This document shows, one piece after another, positions 53,857 through 61,635 of a stretch of DNA of 64,000 nt. The notes beneath the pieces were generated by a model that searched no databases, had not been told where the DNA came from, and was given only the letters and a program-made list of their open reading frames with translations. Source of the stretch: Pseudomonas cavernae (GTDB lineage: Bacteria > Pseudomonadota > Gammaproteobacteria > Pseudomonadales > Pseudomonadaceae). Each line of letters opens with the position of its first letter. Position 1 is the stretch's first letter. Both the position numbers and the translations under genes were made by a program. The stretch is from the NCBI RefSeq assembly GCF_003595175.1, contig NZ_CP032419.1, forward strand, positions 4,774,001 to 4,838,000, given 5' to 3'.

Positions 53857-54987
53857 ATGAAACTGCGTGCCCGCGACCTGCACATCCAATTCGGCCAACT
53901 GCAACCCGGCCCCCTCAATGCCATCACCGATGTACCCGGCGTGCGCGTCGGCCACAGCGATGTGCGGGGGCGCACCGCCAACGGCCGCGACATCAACACC
54001 GGGGTCACCCTGATCGAGCCGCGCCCGGGTTCCACCACACATCATCCGTGCTTCGCCGGGGTGCATATCCTCAACGGCAACGGCGACGCCACCGGCCTGG
54101 AGTGGATTCGTGAGGCCGGCCTGCTGACCAGCCCGATCGCCTTCACCAACACCCACAGCGTGGGTGTGGTGCGCGACGCGCTGATCGCCCTGGACCGCCA
54201 GAGCCAGCCCGCTGACGGCCGCCTGTACTGGAACATGCCGGTGGTGCTGGAGACCTTCGACGGCCTGCTCAATGACATCAATGGCTTCCACGTGCGCGCC
54301 GAGCATGTGGCCGAAGCCCTGGACCGCGCCATGGGCGGCCCGGTGGCCGAAGGCGCCGTCGGCGGTGGCAGCGGCATGATCTGTCACGAGTACAAGGGCG
54401 GCATCGGCACCGCCTCGCGGCGCCTGAGCGCGGCGCAGGGCGGCTGGACCGTGGGCGCCATCGTCCAGGCCAACCACGGCACGCGCCGCGAGCTGCGTGT
54501 GGATGGCTACCCGGTGGGGCGCTACCTGGAGAAGGCCAGCTCGCCGTTCCTGCGCGCCGACCTGCCGCATCCGGGCATGGGTTCGATCGTCGTCTGCCTG
54601 GCCACCGATGCGCCGCTGCTACCGCACCAGTGCACCCGCCTGGCCCAGCGCGCCAGCATCGGCATCGCCCGCACCGGTGGCGGCAACGAGGACTGCAGCG
54701 GCGACATCTTCGTCGCCTTCTCCACCGGCAACCAGCAGCTTGAGGCAACCGCTTACGAGCGCAAGGGCGCCTTCACCTGCGACGGCCTGCGCATGGTCAA
54801 CAACGACCATATCGGCGACCTGTTCCTCGCCGCCTCGGAGGCCGTGGAGGAAGCCATCATCAATGCGCTGCTGGCGGCCAATACCGTCGAGGGCAATGGC
54901 CACCGGGTCCAGGGGCTGGACAGCGCCACCCTGCTGGAAGCCCTGCGCAAGGCGGGGTGGCCGGGGGCGGCAGGGCAAACTGCATAG
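53857..54987 (+). CDS. P1 family peptidase (DmpA/beta-peptidyl aminopeptidase type)
   Basis: A 376-residue N-terminal nucleophile peptidase of MEROPS family P1. The protein is expected to self-cleave between Gly242 and Ser243 (PHPGMGSIVVCLAT), making the new N-terminal Ser the nucleophile, as in DmpA and BapA. Other family patterns: TDVPGVRVGHSD, VGVVRDAL, GGGSGMICHEYKGGIGTASR. It cleaves N-terminal D-residues, beta-amino acids or amides; the substrate here is unknown. A 406-bp repeat-rich gap follows. Confidence 0.92.
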   Translation: MKLRARDLHIQFGQLQPGPLNAITDVPGVRVGHSDVRGRTANGRDINTGVTLIEPRPGSTTHHPCFAGVHILNGNGDATGLEWIREAGLLTSPIAFTNTHSVGVVRDALIALDRQSQPADGRLYWNMPVVLETFDGLLNDINGFHVRAEHVAEALDRAMGGPVAEGAVGGGSGMICHEYKGGIGTASRRLSAAQGGWTVGAIVQANHGTRRELRVDGYPVGRYLEKASSPFLRADLPHPGMGSIVVCLATDAPLLPHQCTRLAQRASIGIARTGGGNEDCSGDIFVAFSTGNQQLEATAYERKGAFTCDGLRMVNNDHIGDLFLAASEAVEEAIINALLAANTVEGNGHRVQGLDSATLLEALRKAGWPGAAGQTA

Positions 54988-55031
54988 GGTGCCGGCAATC
55001 GCCTCAGTGTTGTCGGCGCCCTCTCCCCCAG

Positions 55032-55057
55032 CCCCTCTCCCACAAGTGGGAGAGGGG
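55032..55057. repeat. CCCCTCTCCC hairpin repeat
   Basis: CCCCTCTCCCAC, AA, GTGGGAGAGGGG: perfect 12-bp stem, just after the peptidase gene. Confidence 0.75.
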
Positions 55058-55127
55058 AGCTTCCGTGCCAACCCTCATGGCCATATCGAGTGGATAGCGC
55101 TGGGGGCCAGCACGGAGCGTTTTGGCC

Positions 55128-55151
55128 CCCTCTCCCGTTCACGGGAGAGGG
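55128..55151. repeat. CCCTCTCCC hairpin repeat
   Basis: CCCTCTCCCGT, TC, ACGGGAGAGGG: a second copy 70 bp from the previous one, in the gap between the convergent peptidase and M20 genes. Confidence 0.75.
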
Positions 55152-55178
55152 TTGGGGAGAGGGGCGTTTTTGATGGCT

Positions 55179-55298
55179 CCCACGCTCCGCGTGGAAGCCG
55201 ATCCCGTGACGCTCCGCGTCACAGTGGTCTGGGGCGGCACCGCACCGCCAGTGGACGCGGGAGCGTCGAGGGCTGCATTCCCACGCGGAGCGTGGGAA
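55179..55298. repeat. CCCACGCTCCGCGTGG-type palindromic repeats
   Basis: CCCACGCTCCGCGTGG at 55179-55194, GTGACGCTCCGCGTCAC at 55206-55222, and CCCACGCGGAGCGTGGG at 55280-55296. These are short palindromes of the REP-like kind common between Pseudomonas genes. The whole gap 54988-55393 contains no gene, only such repeats. Confidence 0.65.
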
Positions 55299-55393
55299 CG
55301 ATCAGTTTCCGAGACCCAGCCCGCCCAACGCATTGCAACCCAATAGAAAAAGCCCGCCACCCGAGCCTGCGCAGGTGACGAGCCAAGCCCGGA

Positions 55394-56551
55394 TCAGGCG
55401 TCCTGCTGCAGCCACTGCAGCAGCCGCCGTAGCATCGCATCGCAACCATCCAGCTGCTGCTGGCTGACGAACTCGTCCGGCTTGTGGCCCTGGTCCATGC
55501 TGCCGGGGCCGCAGACCACGGTGGGGATGCCGGCCTGGTGAAACAGGCCGCCTTCGGTGCCGAAGGCCACGGTGGCAAACTCCCGGCTGCCGCTGAGCAG
55601 CGCCAGCAGTTCGGCCGCCTCGCTGTGCGGGTCGGTGGCCAGGCCCGGATAGGCCGAGAGCGGCTGGAAACGGATCGCCGTGTCGGCGCTGCGCGCACGC
55701 ATCTGCGGCAGCAGCTCGCGCTCGGCGTAGTCCTGCAGTTCGTCGGCCACCTGCTGCGGGTCGGCCGCCGGCAAGGCGCGCACCTCGAAGTCGAACTGGC
55801 ATTCGGCCGGCACTATGTTGAGCGCCCGGCCGCCGCTGATCAGCCCGGTCTGCACCGTGGAATACGGGGGGTCGAAGCGCTGGTCGTGGTACTCGGGCGC
55901 GGCCAGGCGCTGGCCGATCTCGCCCAGCTTGCCGATCAGCCGCGCGGCGTATTCGATGGCGTTGACCCCCTGCGGTGCATAGGCCGAATGGCAGGCGGCG
56001 CCGTGCACCTGGCAGCGCATGGCCAGCTTGCCCTTGTGGCCGAGCACCGGCTTGAGTTCGGTGGGTTCGCCGATGATGCACAGCACCGGCTTGTGCGGGC
56101 GGCGCTCCAGCTCGGCCAGCAGCGAGCGCACGCCGAGGCAGCCGACTTCCTCGTCGTAGGACAGCGCCAGGTGCAGCGGCAGGCGCAGCTTGCTCTGCAG
56201 AAAATGCGGCACGGCGGCCAGCATGCAGGCGATATAGCCCTTCATGTCGGCGGTGCCGCGGCCGTAGAGCTTGCCGTCGCGCTCGGTGAGCTCGAAGGGC
56301 GGCAGCGTCCAGGCCTGGCCGTCCGCCGGCACCACGTCGGTATGCCCGGAGAGCACCACGCCGCCGCGATCGCTCGGGCCGATGGTGGCGAACAGGTTGG
56401 CCTTGGTGCGCTCGGCGTTGTAGTCCAGCTCGCAGGCCACGCCCAGGTCATTGAGGTAGTCGCGGACGAACTCGATCAGCGCCAGGTTGGAGTCGCGGCT
56501 GACGGTGGCAAAGGCCACGAGTCGGGCCAGCAGGTCACGGCTGATGGGCAT
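55394..56551 (-). CDS. M20 family deacylase (acetylornithine deacetylase/ArgE-like)
   Basis: A 385-residue di-zinc hydrolase. Metal and catalytic residues are present: H70 and D72 (SGHTDVVP), D102 (GTADMKGY), E134-E135 (YDEEVGCLG). The ArgE group removes N-acyl groups from ornithine or other amino acids; Pseudomonas makes arginine without ArgE by acetyl recycling, so a catabolic role on an N-acyl or peptide-like compound is likelier. It is on the same strand as DUF1028, RidA and the monooxygenase, but MITE copy 6 and a repeat lie between. Confidence 0.9.
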   Translation of the reverse strand: MPISRDLLARLVAFATVSRDSNLALIEFVRDYLNDLGVACELDYNAERTKANLFATIGPSDRGGVVLSGHTDVVPADGQAWTLPPFELTERDGKLYGRGTADMKGYIACMLAAVPHFLQSKLRLPLHLALSYDEEVGCLGVRSLLAELERRPHKPVLCIIGEPTELKPVLGHKGKLAMRCQVHGAACHSAYAPQGVNAIEYAARLIGKLGEIGQRLAAPEYHDQRFDPPYSTVQTGLISGGRALNIVPAECQFDFEVRALPAADPQQVADELQDYAERELLPQMRARSADTAIRFQPLSAYPGLATDPHSEAAELLALLSGSREFATVAFGTEGGLFHQAGIPTVVCGPGSMDQGHKPDEFVSQQQLDGCDAMLRRLLQWLQQDA

Positions 56552-56563
56552 GGGTTATCTCCA

Positions 56564-56643
56564 TAGGATGGGTTGCGACGCGCAGCGGCGATACCCATCG
56601 GGACCGGGTTGATGGGTATCGCCGCTGCGCTCAACCCATCCTA
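56564..56643. repeat. Inverted pair of GATGGGTATCGC repeats
   Basis: TAGGATGGGTTG...CGATACCCATC and GATGGGTATCG...CAACCCATCCTA form a long imperfect palindrome (about 30-bp arms) around a 10-base centre. It sits in the promoter/leader region of the M20 gene. Confidence 0.7.
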
Positions 56644-56657
56644 CATAGGCGTTCTCA

Positions 56658-56797
56658 GAGCCTGTTTACGATCTCGCGAGCTAGAGTCAAACAAGGCGAA
56701 AACGGCTGAGGAAGCGGAGTTTACGTGTTGTAAATGAGCATTCCGAAGCCGTTTTCAACGCAGTTTGACCGACGCGCAGCAGATCGTAGACAGGCTC
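56658..56797 (+). mobile_element. MITE-like palindromic element, copy 6 (140 bp)
   Basis: Termini GAGCCTGTTTACGATCT and AGATCGTAGACAGGCTC, one mismatch. It is flanked by TCA at 56655-56657 and TCA at 56798-56800; the right TCA is the stop codon (TGA) of the DUF1028 gene on the minus strand. Forward core orientation. Confidence 0.92.
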
Positions 56798-57472
56798 TCA
56801 CTCATCCCCCGGCACGCCATAGCTGGGCGCGGCGGTAGGGTCTAGGGCGCGGGTGATGTAGTCCTGCTGCTGCGGGCGGTAGGCCTGCCAGAGCTTATCC
56901 AGCTCGCCGATGGGGTCGTGCTCGGCCCAGTCCACGCGCAGGTCGATGATCGGCCAGACCAGGTCGCCGACCACCTTGAGCGCCGCCGAATGCACCGGCC
57001 CGGCTTCGCCGCCGGCGGCCATGGCCGCGTGCATCGCCGCCAGCAGGCGTTCGGCGAGGGCGCCGGGGGTCTGCTCGAAGGCGCTGATCATGGCCGCGAT
57101 CACCGCCGGCGAGGACAGCAGGTTGCCGGCCGCCACGCATTGCTCGCCGGCCAGCGCGTTATGGGTGCCGAGCGCCTCGCTGCCGGAGAACAGCGCGCTG
57201 CGCCCCTGGCTGTCGAGCAGCGCCACCTGGCGGTACTGGCTGTAGCCGTTGCGGGTCAGCGCCTGGTCCAGCGCCACCGCTGGTTCCTGGCCGGCTTCCA
57301 GGGCGTCGAGGATCTGCGGGCCGAGGGCCGGCAGGGTGACGTTCTGCGAGGCCACCGCACCAACCCCGGCGCGCAGCCAGGGGCAGCGCGCGCCGACGGC
57401 GATGCTCGACGAGCTGATGGCGATGCCCAGCTGCCCGGTTTCGGCGCAGCGGCCGACGATGGAAAAGGTCAT
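56798..57472 (-). CDS. DUF1028 Ntn-hydrolase-like protein
   Basis: A 224-residue protein beginning MTFSIVGRCAETGQLGIAISSSSIAVGARCPW, the DUF1028 start, in which the Thr/Ser near the N-terminus is the likely Ntn-type nucleophile. SQNVTLPALGPQILDAL also matches the family. DUF1028 genes often sit beside RidA and peptidase or amidase genes. The activity is not established, though an amidohydrolase role is usually suggested. RidA lies 10 bp upstream. Its stop codon is the target duplication of MITE copy 6. Confidence 0.88.
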   Translation of the reverse strand: MTFSIVGRCAETGQLGIAISSSSIAVGARCPWLRAGVGAVASQNVTLPALGPQILDALEAGQEPAVALDQALTRNGYSQYRQVALLDSQGRSALFSGSEALGTHNALAGEQCVAAGNLLSSPAVIAAMISAFEQTPGALAERLLAAMHAAMAAGGEAGPVHSAALKVVGDLVWPIIDLRVDWAEHDPIGELDKLWQAYRPQQQDYITRALDPTAAPSYGVPGDE

Positions 57473-57482
57473 GGCGTGCTCC

Positions 57483-57911
57483 TTAGGCTTTTGGCTGCCA
57501 GTCGTCCGGGATCACCGCGATCACGTCGATCTCCATCAGCCACTGCGGCTGGCCGAGGCCGCTGATCACCAAGCCGGTGGAGATCGGGAACACACCCTTT
57601 AGCCACTTGCCGACTTCCTGGTAGACCGGCTCGCGGTAGCGCGGGTCGATCAGGTAGGTAGTGGTCTTGACGATGTGTGACAGGTCGCTGCCGGCTTCTT
57701 CGAGCAGTTGCTTGACGTTCTTCATGGCCTGCTCGGCCTGTGCGCGCGGGTCGCCGAGGCCGACCAGGTTGCCCTCGAAATCGGTGCCGATCTGGCCGCG
57801 GACATACACGGTGTTGCCGGCGCGCACGGCCTGACAGAGGTCGTTGTCCAGCGCCTGGTTGGGATAGGTGTCTTTGGTGTTGAACATGCGGATGCGGGTA
57901 TGAGTAGGCAT
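57483..57911 (-). CDS. RidA/YjgF-family protein lacking the catalytic arginine
   Basis: A 142-residue Rid-family protein (QALDNDLCQAVRAGNTVYVRGQIG, LEEAGSDLSHIVKTTTYLIDP). Where RidA has the imine-deaminating Arg (YPAR), this protein has FPIS (F108-S111), so it should not be a classical imine deaminase. The ATG at 57911 has GGAG 7 bases upstream and overlaps the monooxygenase stop by one base (TGATG), so translation is coupled. It may act on a different intermediate produced by the flavoprotein or hydrolases of the cluster. Confidence 0.9.
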   Translation of the reverse strand: MPTHTRIRMFNTKDTYPNQALDNDLCQAVRAGNTVYVRGQIGTDFEGNLVGLGDPRAQAEQAMKNVKQLLEEAGSDLSHIVKTTTYLIDPRYREPVYQEVGKWLKGVFPISTGLVISGLGQPQWLMEIDVIAVIPDDWQPKA

Positions 57912-59302
57912 CAACGGACTCCCATAAGGCTGGCTTTTTGAATGTGTGAATCGGGCTGTGCGCCATCAGGCATTTGCTTTAGATCAGCCTCTGCCTGGCG
58001 TTGCGAGGCATCCCGATAGGCGAGGTAGGTGCGCTGTTTTACGATGTGGTCGGCAATATGCTTGGCATCGTGCCAAACGCCCCAGATGAACGCGGAGCCA
58101 CGACGCGACAGCCACGGCAGGCCCACGAAATAGACGCCAGGCTCGGTCGAAACACCGCGCTGATGCTGCGGCTTGCCGTTGGCGTTGAAGGCGTCGACCT
58201 TCAGCCAGCTGTAATCAACTGAATAGCCGGTTGCCCAGACGATCGAGGTCACGCCGGCCTCGGCCAGATCGAGCTCAAGAATGGGGTTGGTCACACATTC
58301 CGGATCCGGGAGCACAGTGCGGGCTTCAGGTTCTTCCGGAAGGTCGAGACCATTGCAGGCAATGTAGGCGTCGGCCGCATCGAGCAGCGCCAGATAGTTC
58401 TCATCGCCGCGCGCCAGGTTGTCGGCAAGATTCGATTCGAAGCTCACCACACCGTCGTTGAACGCTTTGGTCAGACCAACGAGCGTCATCCCCTGATGGG
58501 CAAGCCTGCGGAAGTCAACCGTATGGCCGCCACGCGCACCGCTTACGGCGATGGTGACATGCTCCTTGCCCGGCTGGACGCCTTCCGCATCCCATTCGCC
58601 GAGAACGCCCAGCCACCAGCAGAAGTCACGGTTGCGATAGGCGCGTGGCGGACGATCGTGCGCGCCGACCGAGAGGTAAACCTGCTTGCCGGCACGCTGC
58701 AGCTCATCGGCGATCTGCACCCCCGACGACCCGGCACCCACCACCAGAACGGCACCTTCGGGCAGTTGCTGCGGATTTCGATATTGGGCGGAGTGGATCT
58801 GCGTGAGTTGCTCATCTTCAGGCGCGATCGGCGGGATAACCGGGCGCTGGAAGGGTCCGGTTGCGACAACCACCTGGTTGGCCTCGATCACGCCCTCGGA
58901 GGTTTCAATAGTGAAGCCCGGGCGGCCAGCATTGCGTTCCACCTTCTTCACTTCCACCCCAGTGCGGATGGGAGCGTTGAACTTCTTGGCATAGGCTTCG
59001 AAATAATCCGCAACCCGCTCTTTCGGGGCAAAGGCGTCGGGGTCGAGACCGTCGAACTCCAGACCCGGGAAACGATCGTGCCAGGCCGGGCCATTGGCCA
59101 CCAGCGAATCCCAGCGTCCCGTGCGCCAAGCTTCGGCGATACGATTGCGCTCCAGGACGAGGTGGGACACCCCGAGTTTGCTCAGGTGTTCACTCATGGC
59201 CACGCCGGCCTGACCGGCGCCAACAACAAGCGTATCGATTTCTATTTTTTCAACTGCCCTGTCTGTGTACTTCTGAAAGGCGGTTTGATTCAGGTCGGTC
59301 AT
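57911..59302 (-). CDS. Flavin-containing monooxygenase-like NAD(P)/FAD oxidoreductase
   Basis: A 463-residue flavoprotein. GAGQAG at 28-33 binds FAD and GAGSSG at 189-194 binds NAD(P)H; VATGP and WATGYSVDYSWL are also typical of FMO/YUC-like monooxygenases. It could oxidise an amine or N-substituted compound. Base and codon use is less GC-biased than in the neighbouring genes, suggesting later acquisition. First gene of the monooxygenase-RidA-DUF1028 operon. The ~280-base upstream gap holds its promoter and no other gene. Confidence 0.9.
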   Translation of the reverse strand: MTDLNQTAFQKYTDRAVEKIEIDTLVVGAGQAGVAMSEHLSKLGVSHLVLERNRIAEAWRTGRWDSLVANGPAWHDRFPGLEFDGLDPDAFAPKERVADYFEAYAKKFNAPIRTGVEVKKVERNAGRPGFTIETSEGVIEANQVVVATGPFQRPVIPPIAPEDEQLTQIHSAQYRNPQQLPEGAVLVVGAGSSGVQIADELQRAGKQVYLSVGAHDRPPRAYRNRDFCWWLGVLGEWDAEGVQPGKEHVTIAVSGARGGHTVDFRRLAHQGMTLVGLTKAFNDGVVSFESNLADNLARGDENYLALLDAADAYIACNGLDLPEEPEARTVLPDPECVTNPILELDLAEAGVTSIVWATGYSVDYSWLKVDAFNANGKPQHQRGVSTEPGVYFVGLPWLSRRGSAFIWGVWHDAKHIADHIVKQRTYLAYRDASQRQAEADLKQMPDGAQPDSHIQKASLMGVR

Positions 59303-59581
59303 GGCTTGATTCCTCAGACTCTGATCATCGTTGTGCTGCTGTTGCGGCTATCTATGGGGGTGTTGGCCGCATTCTGTTCAGAGCCGGGGATTCGCGAAAT
59401 TATGATTTTTGTAGTCGTTGGCTAGGGAAAAGCTGCCCGCACGGAAAGCGCGGGGCCCACAGGGCAAAAGGCTTGGGATATAGGATTTTTAGCTTCAGGC
59501 ACGACAAATTAGATAGGTTCGCGAACCCCACGGCGCTCGCGGAATCGGCCGCACTTTCCTGCCACGAAGAGGATTCGTGAG

Positions 59582-59968
59582 ATGGATGCGGTGCTGGTGT
59601 TGCGCTTCGACGAACAGCTGCGCCAGCTCGGCAGCCACGCCTTCGTCGAGGACCCGCTGATCCGCGGCGCGGCCATCCAGCAGCTGGTGATCGGCGATGA
59701 CTTCCGCTGCGGCAGCGACCGCTCGGGGGACTTCGCCCTGCTGCAGCGCTATGCCCCGCACGGTTTCTTCACCCTGGAGCGGGCGCCGACCCTGCGCTAC
59801 AGCGCGCAACGCATCAGCAGCACGCTGATCCGCCAGTGCCTGCAGGATGGCGCCCTGGCGACCGCCGGCCTCCTCCTCAAGGCCCACCCGCCAGCCGGCT
59901 GGGCCGAAGCCGCTGCCCCTGTAGTGAGCCGCCTGGAGGGGCTCCGGCGGCGCTGCAGGCTAGCGTAG
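59582..59968 (+). pseudogene. Fragment of ribF (riboflavin kinase/FAD synthetase)
   Basis: 128 codons that match the middle of the N-terminal FAD synthetase domain of RibF: VLVLRFDEQLRQL, FVEDPLIRGAAIQQLVIGDDF, DRSGDFALLQ and QRISSTLIRQCLQDG. The N-terminal nucleotide-binding part and the whole C-terminal riboflavin kinase domain are absent, and GDDFRFG has become GDDFRCG. It also resembles RibF in the in-frame bases just before the ATG. A complete ribF is presumably elsewhere. A remnant of transferred or duplicated DNA at the edge of the accessory block. Confidence 0.82.
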
Positions 59969-60036
59969 AGCGGCCATAGCCCTGTCCGCTTTACGCCGCA
60001 GCGGCGGCTCAAGCCGCGCCGCGGTTTGTCCCCGGC

Positions 60037-60303
60037 CTATCCCGGGGCGGCGTGCAGAGCCAGTTCCAGGCCCTGATCCAGATGCTGATCCACCAGCCAC
60101 TTGCCGTGGGCCAGCGAGGCGCGCTGCGCGCTGTCCAGTTCGGCCAGGAAGGCATATTTCAAGGGCAGGGACAGACGCTTGGTCGTGCGGCCGTCGGGGC
60201 TGGTGATCTGACAGCCGCCGGCCCAAGGCGTGGGAATACCCGGATGCTCGATGACGTCGGCGCTGATGGTATGGTCGCGATGGACACACTGCAGGCTGCT
60301 CAT
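60037..60303 (-). CDS. Small hypothetical protein
   Basis: An 88-residue protein (MSSLQCVHRDHTISADVIEHPGIPTPWAGGCQI). It appears to be a single small beta-rich domain with a T-S-P-D-G-R turn and a conserved-looking C-terminal helix (AFLAELDSAQRASLAHGKWLV). I do not recognise a family. Coding character (GC at third positions, no overlap with another real gene) supports it. The ~220 bases to the next gene contain nothing I can identify. Confidence 0.6.
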   Translation of the reverse strand: MSSLQCVHRDHTISADVIEHPGIPTPWAGGCQITSPDGRTTKRLSLPLKYAFLAELDSAQRASLAHGKWLVDQHLDQGLELALHAAPG

Positions 60304-60522
60304 GGGCAGAACCTCGCTGTGAATTGCCGCCAGCAGGCGTTACGACAACTTAGGCCCGCACTGACTCGCTGGCTCGGCGTGGATGCTCCAACTGAAGATC
60401 GGCTCTTCGTGCGCGATGCTTCCTCTGCATACGCCACCATAGAACAGATAGCGGCGCCCTGGCCTCGCAGCCGACGAAGGGCCACCCTCCGCAGGGAGCG
60501 CGCGGGCGACGGCCGAAATCAG

Positions 60523-61419
60523 CTATTCGCCGCCGACGGCGAAGTTCGGCAGGCTGTTGACCGGTTGGTTGAAACGGAAGGGAATCGACTCCAGGGCCAG
60601 GCCGACGTTGCGCTGGACCACGAAGTGCAGGTGCGGGCCGCTGCTGTTGCCGGTGTTGCCGGAGCGTGCCAGCGGCGTGCCGAGAGCGACCCGCTGGCCC
60701 TCGCCGACCAGCACCGAGCCGCGCAGCAGGTGCAGGTAGACGCCCATGGTGCCGTCGTCGTGGAGGATGCGCACATAGTTGCCGGAGGGGTTGTTGCCGC
60801 GCCCGCTCTGGCGGTTCTCGGTCTTCACCACCACGCCGGCGCGGGCGGCGACGATCGGCGTGCCTTCCGGCATGGCGATGTCGATGGCATAGCGGCCCTT
60901 GGGGGTGAAATGGCTGTACTGGCCGTTGGCGCCCTGGGTCTGGCGGAACGGCCCGCCGCGCCAGGGCAGCGGATAGGCGTAGAGCTGCGGTTGCAGGCGC
61001 GGGTCGCCGAGGGCGTAGCGCAGTTTCGGGGTGTAGCGCAGCGGCTTGCCGGGCTCACGCGGGGCCAGGGTGGCCAGGCGGATCTTGCTGCGCGCCGGCA
61101 GTACCCAGCGGATCGGCTCGTCCGGCGCACCCGTGGCGTTGTCCACGGCGGTCAAACGCAGCTCCACCTCCACCGGTGCGTACAGGTCGTTGCGCACCAG
61201 CAGGGTCTCGCCGGCGGCGTGCTTCTTGGTTTCCAGCTGCACCAGGTTGTCTAGACGTTCGATCATGCGATCGCGGAAGACGAACACCTGCGCGCCGGAC
61301 ACCGCCTTGTCGCTGTAGGTGACCACGCCGTTGGCGTCGGTGTACTTGTAGATGGTCAAGGCCAGCGCCGGCGCGGCCATGCCGAGCCCGGCCAGCACCA
61401 GGAATATGCGCCCCAGCAT
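60523..61419 (-). CDS. M23 family metallopeptidase (LytM-type)
   Basis: A 298-residue exported protein: signal peptide (MLGRIFLVLAGLGMAAPALA), DUF4124-like start (LTIYKYTDANGVVTYSDKA), a beta-rich middle, and a C-terminal LytM domain with H/D ligands in RYAIDIAMPEGTPIVAA, then YLHLLRGS and GPHLHFVVQ (HLH zinc motif). It probably cleaves peptidoglycan cross-links or regulates amidases; the first usual His of HxxxD is replaced (RYAID), so activity is uncertain. Position between accessory block and response regulator matches P. aeruginosa. Confidence 0.87.
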   Translation of the reverse strand: MLGRIFLVLAGLGMAAPALALTIYKYTDANGVVTYSDKAVSGAQVFVFRDRMIERLDNLVQLETKKHAAGETLLVRNDLYAPVEVELRLTAVDNATGAPDEPIRWVLPARSKIRLATLAPREPGKPLRYTPKLRYALGDPRLQPQLYAYPLPWRGGPFRQTQGANGQYSHFTPKGRYAIDIAMPEGTPIVAARAGVVVKTENRQSGRGNNPSGNYVRILHDDGTMGVYLHLLRGSVLVGEGQRVALGTPLARSGNTGNSSGPHLHFVVQRNVGLALESIPFRFNQPVNSLPNFAVGGE

Positions 61420-61604
61420 GATTCCCCCGCTCCCGTTTTTATCGTTATGTCGGCGACGACCGGCCCGGCCTGGCGTTGCCCACGGCCCGGCGGCGTCTTT
61501 GTTTGGCTGATCTGTGGCCAAGACTAGCAGCGGCGCCGGGCGCCGACGAGCCGCCGGCCGTCGGCTTGTGCGCCAGGTCGCGGAGCTTGCCGGCGATCAC
61601 GTTC

Positions 61605-61635
61605 GATGGGTATCGCTGCGCTCAACCCATCCTAC
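61605..61635. repeat. GATGGGTATCGC interspersed repeat
   Basis: GATGGGTATCGCTGCGCTCA followed by ACCCATCCTAC; same family as 32015-32049 and 56564-56643. It ends just before the stop of the response regulator. Confidence 0.6.

Noticed and set aside
55032..55298. Possible CRISPR array
   Set aside because: The repeats are palindromes of different families with irregular spacing; no regular repeat-spacer pattern and no cas genes.
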